DNA of 64,000 nucleotides, from contig CM023532.1 of assembly GCA_013350335.1 (NCBI GenBank), forward strand, positions 88,539,383-88,603,382, given 5' to 3'. Each line of letters opens with the position of its first letter. The stretch's first letter is position 1. The notes beneath the pieces are model-generated. The model did not search any database. It was given only the letters and a program-made list of their open reading frames with translations, and was not told the DNA's origin. Shown here one piece after another: positions 24,236 through 34,616 of this stretch. The position numbers and the translations under genes were made by a program. Source of the stretch: Chimonanthus salicifolius (taxonomy: Eukaryota > Streptophyta > Magnoliopsida > Laurales > Calycanthaceae).

Positions 24236-25448
24236 GGTTCGGCCCATTGGATGGCCAAACCCCATGGAAATGATGGATTTGTTTAGATGGTTTTTGGAAA
24301 TTAAAACCATACAAATTTGGGACTGTTTTTAGATGATTTTAAGTATGGGTTTTAAAAAGGTTAAAACATAAATAAGGAAGTTTGTTTTGGACAAAAATAA
24401 ATGATCAAGAAGTTCAAAACCAAAGGTCATAGGGTTCGGCCACCATGGAGGGCCGAACCCCATGCAAATAATGGTTTGTTGTGATGTATTTGGAATAAAT
24501 AAATCATGAAGTTAATGTACTGTTTTGGGGTATTATTTTAAGATGTAAATACATGTTTTACAATGGTTAAAATACATGGATTTGGGTGCTGGTTTCAGAC
24601 CTAAGATGAAGGACTAAATATTCAAAATTAATCTCATGGTGTTCGGCCAATATACATGGCCGAACCCTATGAAATTAGTTTAATTTTGGAGGACTGTTTT
24701 GAAGGTTAAAAACCTGATTTATATATACGGTTATTACCTGGTTAATTGAGGTTTAAAAACAGTGAATGTAATCATTGGGTTCAGCCATAATAGAGGGCTG
24801 AACCCCATGTAAAACGATGTGGGTTTTCATGTTGAGAACCCCATGGAAACCATGGAAACCATGAAAATCCATGGACTGTTTTGTAGAATAATTAGGGTTA
24901 AGTTCATGATGAACATTAGGTATTATTTATATGCTTTGATTTAAGAATAATATATGTTGTTTATGGAGTTAGTATGGGTAGGTAATTGGCCAATATGAAT
25001 GATGGAAATTGAGAATAAAATCACATTGGTGAGGTTCGGCCATGTGTATGGCCGAACCCCACTAATGATAATTGTGGGACATAATTGTTGGTTTATATGA
25101 GGATATGGAGGGTTAAGGAAGGATCAAATTAGGTGATGAGGTTCAGCCATGTGTATGGCTGAACCCCACTAAAGATGGTTTTATGTGTGGTGATGAAAGT
25201 TAGTTAATTTAGAGCAAAGGTTGGTCTCAATGGCACAATTGTAATTATGGCTGAAATGATCAAAAATAAAATGATCATATGATGGGATAAATGGGCTAAG
25301 ACCAAAGTGGTAAGGTTCAGCCATAATGTATGGCCGAACCCTACTAAGGTTCGTTTAGAAGTTTGGGTAATTAGATAGGTTTTAATTAAATAAATGAATG
25401 ACCAATGTTTTAATGGATGAGGTTCGGCTATGGCTTTGGCCGAACCCC
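24236..25448. repeat. Palindrome array, 8 copies, two with compensated arms
   Basis: Copies near 24236, 24435, 24648, 24778, 25032, 25140, 25314 and 25421. The copies at 24778 and 25140 have GGTTCAGCC opposite GGCTGAACC, i.e. both arms changed so that pairing is kept. At 25140-25165 the arms are perfect over 11 bases. Confidence 0.9.
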
Positions 25449-26485
25449 ATTAGGTGATTCTTGGAACATAAAGCTTTGCTGGAAATTAGGTGGATAAATG
25501 ATTAAGTTGCTGCCATGTGCATAGGGTATTCGGATTTTTAGAACGGTGAGCGAGACGTGATCGGAAGACGGTCCAAAGGAAGGATCGAGCAAAGTAAACT
25601 ACTGTAGGTTTCCTACCTTGTTGTAACCACACAACTTATTCGCTGTTTTATGTTTATTTGAATAAGTTATTTGAATCATATGTTATATTTACAAATGGCA
25701 TGTTGCATAGACATCTCATGCATAGCATGGGATGATGGGGAAGTAACCGGAGGCCACACTCCGTCGGGGCGTCCGAAAGACCATTGTGGGGTACCCTGAT
25801 GATGAGAATCCCATCAGGAGGAATCCGGAGGCCACACTCCGTCGGGGTGTCCGAAAGACCACTGTGGGTTACCTTGACAATGAGAATCCCGTCAAGTGAT
25901 GGCTATGTTGAATGGTGATGGGTGGGACTCATTACATGTTCATTTCATACATAGCATATTTTTATAGAATTTGTCACACATGTATAACTATTATCCTATT
26001 TGCATGATTTTGACTAACCATGTGGTAGCCCTATTCGGAAACACTACTGGGCGCGTTGATCTAACGCCCTATCTATATCTTTAGTGGATGATGCAGGGAA
26101 AGGAAAGAACGTGATTGGAGAAGAGGACCAAGTACGAAAACTTGGGCGATTTGAATGATTGCAATGGACTATGAATGGATTATTTATGGATGATTTATTT
26201 GGAACAATGTAATTTGTTAAATTAGATGTTGGCATGTAATAATGTAGTTAATTAGATGCTATGGTTTGTTTTACGTTGGATGTTTGGATTAAACGATTAG
26301 TTAAGATCGGTTAGTGATTTCGGAAAATAAATAAGGTACTTTGCTATCTAAAAATGGAAATTGGATTAATCATAGGTTCTATTATAACCTCAGTTAGATC
26401 TAGACTAAGTTAATTCCGCTAAGTAAATATGTACCATGTGCGGATCAGTTTTATGGACTTAGTTCATACGCACATGGGCTTGGCC

Positions 26486-26522
26486 AGTTAAGGGTCGGAT
26501 TTAGAGATCCGAACTTAACTCG
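26486..26522 (+). other. Conserved U5 stem-loop
   Basis: AGTTAAG(GGT)CGGAT and ATCCG(A)ACTTAACT can pair across a short loop, and CGCGTCGTGACR follows. The same stem with covarying inner bases (CGGAC/GTCCG) precedes the LTR end in all long LTRs here. Confidence 0.7.
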
Positions 26523-26619
26523 CGTCGTGACATTCCGCCCCGATCACTTATTGATTATTATTATAAAAAAAAAAAATAAACTCTGAAAATTTAGAGTGAA
26601 AAGGGCGGGGTGTTACAGT

Positions 26620-26631
26620 TGGTATCAGAGC
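26620..26631 (+). other. Primer binding site, initiator tRNA-Met type
   Basis: TGGTATCAGAGC two bases after the LTR end (TTACA at 26613-26617). Confidence 0.95.
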
Positions 26632-27023
26632 GAAACGGAAAGTTGAATCTTCCGAAGTAAGATTAAGACGGTTTCATGTCTCACTGACGGATAAGAATCC
26701 CAACTGACCGACTCTTCGGAGTCCGCTGACTGGGGGCCGGATTAATTTACTTCGTGGACTCAGACTGAACAAACCAATCTGAGAACAACAGTGGAAGATA
26801 GCAAAAGTACATTATTATAATTCATCTATCAAACGTAGCAAAATAGGATATACATTCCCCAATACTCCCCAATTGAGAAAGACAAACATAGGGAATTTAG
26901 AGACTCTCCCCTCAAAAACAAATAGTAAAATCAAGTTTGCTTATTTGGAAAGCTCCCCAAAATTGTGAAAAAATATAAACTATATGAGGAAACTAAGTCA
27001 ATAATGTTTTATGACTTAGGGAA
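26632..27023 (+). other. Leader with candidate packaging structure
   Basis: Arms CGAAGTAA (26653-26660) and TTACTTCG (26747-26754), extendable past a bulged G by ATTAA, enclose the hairpin GACTC-TTCG-GAGTC (26710-26723). The rest (26800-27000) has degenerate CCCCAAAAT / GGAAAGCTCCCC units and no ORF. Confidence 0.7.
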
Positions 27024-30000
27024 ATGGCTCCAAAGAAAAAGATCCCTCAGAATCAGAAAGGGAAGGAAAAGGTGTTGCAAATCACGCAACATGAGAAAGT
27101 GTTATCTCAACACGAAAAATCTGTGCATGAGAAGGAGCCATCTGTACATGAGAAAGAGGTAACCCAACCTGATGGGGAGCGATCTGTTCATGAAAAGTCT
27201 CACAACGCGGAAGAATCACAGCACTCATGGAGGGAAGAAAAGGGGAGTGAGAATGCATCACAGAAGGAGGGAGAAGGGAACAGTGGTGTACATATACCAC
27301 ATGTGCCACCTGAACTTCAAGGCTTAGTTCAAGCAGTGGTAACCTCAGTACTCCAGCAACATATGAATGGGAGTGAAAGTTCCAGGGATGCCAGTGACCG
27401 TAGTATGGCACGAGAATTTCAACAACAGCGTCCTCCCTACTTCAAAGGGAAAGAGGGGGCTGTCGGAGCTGAGCATTGGCTGAAGAAGATCACCCAGATC
27501 TTAAAATTACTTAAGATCTCGAGTCATGCTGACAGGATTTTACTGGCTACTTCACAATTGATAGAAGATGCCGGTAAATGGTGGGAGGTGGTGGAGAAGC
27601 AGAGGGAACTCATACCAGCTAGGGAGAGGACGGCCATGACATGGAATGAGTTTTCAGCAACCTTTCTGGAACATTACTTTCCGGAGGAGGAGAAGGAGCG
27701 ACAGACGGAACTTTTTCTGTCCTTGGTACAGGGCTCTATGACGGTGGCAGAGTATCACCGTGAATTTCTCAGTTTATCCATTTATGCATTCTATATGGTG
27801 GACACAGAACTTCGCAAGGCAAGAAAGTTTGAGAGGGGTCTACGGCCAAACATCAGGGCCAAGGTGACCATATTTAAGTGCACCACATTGGCTGAGGTGG
27901 TCAGTAAGGCCACAATAGCAGAAAAGGAGTTGAATGCAATAGTACGGTTTGACAATCGTCGAGCTCCAAGTGGGAGGGGTGGGTTTCAGCCCAACAAGAG
28001 GCTCCGTCCGAACTTCAGTAGACCCTCACCATCTACTGGGTCCGCGGGGAGCTTTCGTCCTAACCAGCCCTCCCCATCTGCATCAGTCACCCAGTCATTC
28101 AAAGGGGTGAACAACTGTTTTCACTGTAACCAGCCGGGTCACTTCAAGAGAGACTGTCCAAAGCTCAATAGGCTCTCATATTCCAGAGGATCTTTCCGTC
28201 CACCAGCTAGGCCAGCTAACTCCCGAGGAGGCAGGACATATAATCAGGCGGGACGGGCGCCTACTCCTACCGGATCTGGACGACTATTTGCTCTGGAACC
28301 TCCTGAGGATGTGGATCATTCTGTGGTTCAAGGTATGGCCGTTGTCAATAGTTCTTATGCTTATGCATTGTTTGATTCTGGAGCATCGCACTCTTTTATA
28401 TCTGCATCCTTTATAACTGCTACTGGAACACTAGTACAAAAGCTGTCCACCACACTCACAGTAGTATCCCCTGTCGGAGACACGTCTTTGGGACTCATAT
28501 GCACGGCCATAAATACAGAACTCGCTGGACTCAGATTTGAGTTCAATTATTTGGTACTCGACATGACTGAGTACGATATTATATTTGGCATGGACTGGTT
28601 GGCTAGTTATGAAGCCAATATTGATTGTTATCGCCGAAGAGTGACATTTTGGTCACCCGAGGGAAAGCAGTATATAGTTCGTGCCGACAAGCAAAGCAGA
28701 TTGCAGGAAGGGTTGCATCACTTGGTATTGAACAATATTGTCATCAACAAAGCACCAGTCACTGAACTTCCAGCAATTGTGAAAGAATTTGTTGATGTCT
28801 TTCCAAAAGAACTTCCTGGTATACCGCCCACGAGGGAGCTCAATTTTGAGATCAAGCTATATCCTGGTACCTCACCAGTGTCTCTACCCCATTATCGAAT
28901 GGCACCAGCAGAAATGTCCGAGTTGAAGAAGCAGCTTGATGAATTACTCAGACTGGGTTGCATTCGGAACAGCACATCGTCATGGGGAGCTCCAGTGTTG
29001 TTCGTGAAAAAGAAGGATGGTTCACTTAGAATGTGTGTGGACTACCGGAAGTTAAATCAGCTAACTGTCCGGAACAAGTATCCTCTACCCAGGATCGATG
29101 ATTTATTCGATCAGTTGAGGGGATCCAATCATTTTTCCAAGATTGATCTGATGTCCGGTTATCATCAAATCCGGGTCAAAGAGGAAGACATCGAGAAAAC
29201 AGCTTTCAGAACACGGTATGGACTATTTGAATTTGTAGTCATGCCATTTGGGCTTACCAACGCACCGGCTGTGTTCATGGACTTAATGAACACAATATTT
29301 CGTCCATATTTGGATCGGTTTGTTATAGTGTTCATTGGCGATATCCTGATCTATTCCAAGAGTCAGGAGGATCATGCTGAGCATCTTCGAATAGTATTGA
29401 ACACCTTGAGACAGAACCAGCTGTATGCCAAAGCAAGCAAATGCGAATTTTGGCTACCTGAGGTCAAATTCTTAGGGCATGTTATAACAGCAGATGGTAT
29501 AGCCGTTGATCCGGCTAAGGTGGCAGCAGTAAGTGAGTGGAAAGCACCAAAGAATGTCACTGAAATCCGTAGTTTTCTGGGTTTGGCTGGATATTATAGG
29601 AAGTTTATCATGGACTTCTCCAAAATTGCATCCCCATTGACTCGACTCACGCAGAAAGGAGTCAAATATGAATGGTCAGAGCTGTGCAATCAGAGATTTG
29701 AGGAGCTGAAAGAGAGACTTACAACTGCTCCTATTCTAGTTTTGCCGGAAAGGGGCAAAGGTTATGAAGTACAATGTGATGCATTAGGAGAGGGACTGGG
29801 ATGTTCACTCATGCAACGTAATCGGGTGGTGGCATATGGTTCAAGACAACTAAAGATACATGAACGCCTCTACCCCACACATGATCTGGAATTAGCTGCG
29901 GTGGTCTTTGCTCTCAAAAGCTGGAGACACTATCTATATGGGGAGAAGTTTGAAGTATTTTCAGATCACAAGAGCTTGAAGTATTTATTTGATCAGAAAG

Positions 30001-30352
30001 AGCTCAACCTGAGGCAGCGCAGATGGATGGAATATCTGGCGGACTATGAATTTGCACTCCGATATCATCCGGGAAAGGCCAACAAAGTGGCGGATGCTCT
30101 CAGCCGCATGTCTCATGCATCAGTGGCATGTTTGATCAGGACTGAATGGGAGATGTTGAATTCCATTCGTGAGTTTAATCTATACATCACAAACCATGGG
30201 AGTATGTACAATTTGATCATACGATCCAACATGGTTACAAAGATTGAACAGGAGCAACGAACAGATCCGGAAATGGCAGAGACATGGGCCAAGATGTCTA
30301 ATGGCGAGGTTGTACCGGATTGGGAATTACGACCAGGACAGGGTCTTATGGT
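27024..30352 (+). CDS. Gypsy gag-pol polyprotein (gag, protease, RT, RNase H), open to the gap
   Basis: Gag packages the RNA, and protease, RT and RNase H mature particles and copy the RNA to DNA. The frame is open for 1110 codons. The Lys-rich start has repeated VHEKE units (residues 23-58). The gag domain covers about 130-300. The CCHC knuckle [14 protein letters not shown] is 365-378 and protease DSG is 451-453. In RT (about 610-800) D708 is present, but the FIDD box reads FIGD with Gly at 772 (29337-29339). RNase H keeps D919, E956, D981 and D1024. Integrase and chromodomain fall in the gap. Length to RNase H fits Tekay/Del chromoviruses. The frame is intact, but the lost Asp predicts dead RT unless it is a sequencing error. 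Confidence 0.95.
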
Positions 30353-30452
30353 NNNNNNNNNNNNNNNNNNNNNNNNNNNNNNNNNNNNNNNNNNNNNNNN
30401 NNNNNNNNNNNNNNNNNNNNNNNNNNNNNNNNNNNNNNNNNNNNNNNNNNNN
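30353..30452. other. Assembly gap of 100 N
   Basis: Exactly 100 unknown bases, the usual size for a gap of unknown length. Plus-strand pol enters from the left and a minus-strand leader/ORF region of another element leaves on the right, so the two sides are not parts of one element. Confidence 0.95.
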
Positions 30453-30720
30453 TTATTCATGTCTTTTAAGACCATATAAACCACTTTACATCTTCATGAA
30501 TTTCTTCATTCAAGATCCCTAAAAGAAAACATCACTACACTTAATCATTATGAGCCTCAACATCCTTGTAAACTCTTAAATTTGAATACTTTATTGAAAA
30601 TCATTCGAACTTTCATCATATTACAAGGTTTGGTAGGGTTAGCACAAACCCTTTATAACGTATCCACAACCTTTACAAAATCTTTTCCTTTTCCCCTACA
30701 TTTCCTTACCCTTTCTTATC
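30453..30720 (-). other. Spacer downstream of the zinc ORF
   Basis: There is no ORF. AAACTCTTAAATTTGAATAC and ACAAGGTTTGGTAGGGTTAG blocks match the spacer at the same place in the element at 40395-62400 (57480-57570), which shows the two are one family. Confidence 0.7.
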
Positions 30721-31137
30721 CTAATCTTCCATAAAAGACCCTGCATCATCCTCAAACACAAAGGAACTGTCAGGGCATGACACCGACATGTGACCCAGTA
30801 CTTCACATGTCAACCAAGATATTATCCCTGGTCCTCCAACATAAGGACAGTTAGTCCTTTCTTTCCCGTGTCCATGTAGCCCACAAACCGGGCATACCAC
30901 TTCAAAAGGGTAGGGACAGTATGCGTAGTTGTGCCTAACCTGGTTGCACAACTCGTACCTATAATCGGGTCCTATTTCCCCTACCGACTTTCTTATCATC
31001 GGAAAGTCTTCCACATTCTCTTCAGGAAGAGATGATAAATCCCCTTCAACTTCCTCGGGAGGTCCCTCCTGAAAGTCCAGGCTAACTGCTTATGCTAGAA
31101 GCAGACACCAAATCTATGGGACAGCTAGGGGTTCCCA
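30721..31137 (-). pseudogene. Zinc-knuckle ORF upstream of gag, decayed copy 2
   Basis: Only the last 97 codons (30721-31014) are open. The upstream part still encodes GTPSC-IDLVSAS but is out of frame with lost codons. Knuckle 1 has lost its first Cys (YELC), knuckle 2 is intact (CPVCGLHGHGKERTNC, X6 spacing as in the other copies), and knuckle 3 has lost its first Cys (SWLTC). The tail DDAGSFMED is a mutated DDAGSSTED. It is a relic of the ORF seen at 3943-4572 and 57638-58198. Confidence 0.8.
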
Positions 31138-31141
31138 ATAT

Positions 31142-31630
31142 ATATATATATATATTTTTTTTTTTTTTGGGGAAAATTTTCCAAATTAATACACTCAGTT
31201 TTGGGAATAACATCCCTAAGTACCAATGCTTGTTCCATTTGGTGAGATGGGGGAAATTTTTTTCCTACATTTGATAAATCCATCCTTGTCCCATTAATTG
31301 GGGAAAACTAGATTTGTTTTCTCATTTTGGGGGAAATTTTCCTAAGTATCACTGTTTTTTTTTTTTTTCCATTTGGGGGGAAGTTGCCAAATAAGCACAC
31401 TTGGTATTCCTTTGTTTCTGGGGGGGAGAATCTCTAAACTCCTACTGTTTGTTGTTCAACTTAAGAATACTGGGGAAACACATCCTATTTTCGCTACGTT
31501 TGATAAAGTTATCATTGTTTCATCAATTCGGAGGAAAGATTTCTAAGTGATCACACCTTGTTTTGGGGGAAACTTCCTAAGTATCAAAGTATCATGTTCT
31601 CATTTTCGGGGAAGATAAGCCATATCTTGC
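31142..31630 (-). repeat. Leader array of degenerate GGGGAAATTTTCC units
   Basis: About six units of 50-80 bp on the plus strand read roughly TTTGGGGGAAATTTTCCTAA plus GTATCAC or ATAAGCACAC. GGAAAATTTTCC is self-complementary. Similar single units stand at 58220-58335 and 4690-4760. The left end is a (TA)8 microsatellite followed by a T run. Confidence 0.7.
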
Positions 31631-31724
31631 TATGTTCGATAAATCTAACTTAGAATGAATTTTTCTTCCCTTGATATCATTCCTTTTCATCAGACGTTGT
31701 TCTCAGACTGAATACTTCAGTTTG

Positions 31725-31855
31725 AGTCAATCGAAGTAAATTAACCCGGCCCCCGTGCAGCGGACTCTGAAGAGTCGGTCGGTTGGGATTCTTAGCTGCC
31801 AGTGAGACATGCAACTGTCTTAATCTTACTTCGAGAGATTCATTCTTCCGAGTTC
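31725..31855 (-). other. Conserved leader stem region
   Basis: On the minus strand the CGAAGTAAG and TTACTTCG arms enclose GACTC-TTCA-GAGTC. The stem bases equal those in the other leaders while the four loop bases differ (TTCG, TTTG, TTCA). Confidence 0.7.
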
Positions 31856-31867
31856 GCTCTGATACCA
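31856..31867 (-). other. Primer binding site, initiator tRNA-Met type
   Basis: The minus strand reads TGGTATCAGAGC, two bases from the LTR edge at 31870. Confidence 0.95.
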
Positions 31868-33621
31868 ACTGTAACGCCCGCCCCTTTTCACCGTAAAATC
31901 AGAGTACATTTTTTTTTTTAAATGAAAGTGACAAAGGGCGCGGACATCACGACGCGAGTTAAGTCCGAACTTCTAAAGCCCGGCCCTTAACTGGCCAACC
32001 CTACGTGTGCGTGGCACGAAGTCCATGGAGAACAGTTCACACGTAGACAGCAACATCAAGGAATAATACAACTCTATGCGGAACTAACAATAAGGACTAT
32101 CCTACATGTTTGAGATCGCAGGGAAGATAACATCCATTTAAAATTACTACAATACCTCAAAATCATAATGTCTATAATATAATCCCAAAACATAGCAAGT
32201 AATCTAATTTATTACATTTCCGACAAGCTAAACTATTGCAAATTACATTATCCGAAATAAACATTAGTAACTATCTAGCACGCCTTTCCAAGCTCCTTAG
32301 CTTGGCTCCCGTCTCTTCCTCCCGCTTCGCCACCTCCTGTGTCATCAGCTAGGGTAGAAGTAGGGCGTTAGACAACGCGCCCAGTAGGACTCCGAGTAGG
32401 GCTAGCACATGGATTAGTAATAACAGCATACAGATAATAACCCAATGCAAGCTGATAAACCATCATATAATGAAACTATAAAGTAAATGCCATGTCATGG
32501 GTGTCTATGTTATGCATCCCACCCATCATCCAAACCATATAATATCATATCCCTCTTGACGGCACGGCCTCGTCAAAACATACACAATCCCCAATCATCC
32601 CCCTGGACGGCAAAAGCTCGTCCAGATATAACCAATCACAAATCATCCCCCTGGACGGCAAAAACCTCGTCCTGACATAACCAATCACAAATCATCCCCC
32701 TTGATGGAAGAACCATCATCAAGGTATCATAATTACATACAACATCCCTGATAAATCAAATACATTAAAATACCTCCATGTCTGTTTATCGGTCGCCCCG
32801 ACGGAGCATGGACTCCGGGTTCATTTCATCATTCCCCTGTCATATTCCTCCCATGCCATGCATGAGATGTAGATGTCATATGCCATGTAATGAATAAAAT
32901 AACAAACCATGACATTTAAAAATCCCATCAATAATACATATAACTTGATTATAAAAGAAAATCAAGAAAAGCCTCAATGATCACATCATAGCTTTAAAAC
33001 CATTTATAAACCAATCATATACTTACCAGAATAAATCAAATGAAAGCCCCTACATAATACATAATTCAAAACCAATCTTAACCAAACCATATAATTTTCA
33101 AAGTAATTCAAAGAAACCATCACTCCATCCATGGCTTACAAAAAGGTTAGAATCCTACCGATTACCGATTCACGTCCTTTTTCCGTATTCGTCCGACAAT
33201 CCGGCTACCGACTCGCATACCGTTCGTGCTATCCGACACCTTATTAAATTACCAAATTAGTCCATATTGTCCCATTTCCAAGCCCATAAACCATATTTTA
33301 GTGGTTTCTTCATTTTAGCCAATAATTACCATTTGTGCCACTACCCCTTTGCATAACCAATTACTCATTCATTCATGCCTATTTAAGCCCAAAATTGATC
33401 CACAACCTAGGTCCATTAATGATCCCTAACCATGTTACAAGATCATTAAAAAAATCAACCCTTAACTTAGCCTCATTTCTATTGATTTAAACACATCATA
33501 TTTCCAAATTTTAGCCCCTTAGCATTCCCATTTGTGAGACTAAAATGCATCAACCCCAAGCTTAGTTTAATCATTCACAAGGTCATCTTTATGCACCCAT
33601 TTTCATGTCCAACACACATGG

Positions 33622-34192
33622 GGTTCGGCCATGTACCATGGCCGAACCCGCGGTTCTTCAATGTGGCTAATAATTACCACTTTGCCATTCTCTCTTCCAT
33701 GTTTAATCATTCACCCATCCATGTATATTTTAAGTCTAAATTTATCCATAACTTAAATCCATTAAAGATTCACTAACCATGACCCAACATGAAACAAAAT
33801 CAGCCACCTAATTTGATCAAATTTCCATCATCTGATCACAAACATGGAACCAACCTTAGCTCATACAATGACCTACAAAATGGGTCACGGGTTCGGCCAC
33901 ATACCATGGCCGAACCCATGATGTCTTGTTCCCCATTTTGCTTGGATCTTTTGACACATTTTAGATCTATCACAAGTCTTCCCATGAGAGGTTTACATCA
34001 TGCATTTTAAATCACCATTCCATTGCATTTTTCATCATACAACCATTTAAAACATTACTCCCATGCATTCATTAAAGCCCTAATTCATTAATCAAGAACC
34101 CACATTGCTTTCCATTCTTAAAACCCTAAGTAATTTAAACCAACCACCAATTCACCCACCATGGGGTTCGGCCACACTATATGGCCAAATCC
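33622..34192. repeat. Palindrome array, 3 copies
   Basis: Copies near 33622, 33890 and 34164. The first has full arms with loop GTACC. Confidence 0.85.
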
Positions 34193-34584
34193 TATGGCCC
34201 ATGATTTTTATTTCCAAGTACCCAATTCCATGTTCAATTTAATCAATCACACAATGCACACAATATATTTCTCCAATTTCTTACCCTAACCCTAATTCAC
34301 CCATTTAGGGTTTTCTCCATCTTCCACCCTTCCATTTAATGCATCTAAATTCCATAGTATAAAATCACCTATCCACCATTAATTTCACAAAAATAATTTC
34401 CATTTCTTAAACCCTAAAATCCAAAATTCTTTTATTCAAGAAATACTCACTATCCGACGTCTCCTCCAATTTCCGCCGCTCCCGTCGGTCTCCTTAGTCT
34501 CCTCTCTCCTTCCTCTTGATCTTTGATAGGTCAAGACTCTTGATTAATGGTGGCAATACCCAACCCTAGAACAGCCATAGTAGG

Positions 34585-34590
<6 letters not shown>

Positions 34591-34615
<25 letters not shown>
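34591..34615 (+). repeat. (GA)n microsatellite
   Basis: About 12 GA units in the LTR. Confidence 0.9.

Positions 34616-34616
<1 letters not shown>

Larger units (their letters stand above)
22958..26617 (+). mobile_element. 5' LTR (3660 bp) of the plus-strand element
   Basis: It starts TGTAACACCCTGG and ends GGCGGGGTGTTACA, followed by the primer site. It has GGGTCAA-type U3 motifs, a CTCTCTAT microsatellite (23936-23971), eight palindromes (24236-25448), a GTAGGTTTCCTACC box (25602-25615), two CGGAG units (25743-25870) and the GGGCGCGTTGATCTAACGCC hairpin near 26050. Compared with 44608-48445 it lacks about 175 bp near 23530. Confidence 0.95.
22958..30352 (+). mobile_element. Plus-strand Tekay/Del-like gypsy element, 3' end lost in the gap
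   Basis: In order: 5' LTR (22958-26617), primer site (26620-26631), leader (to 27023) and one long gag-pol frame (27024 to the gap). The left target repeat would be ATTAC (22953-22957). Its LTR is nearly the same as the solo LTR at 44608-48445, so this is the most recently active family here. Unlike the minus-strand elements, it has no room for the zinc ORF between primer site and gag (only about 390 bases). Confidence 0.9.
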
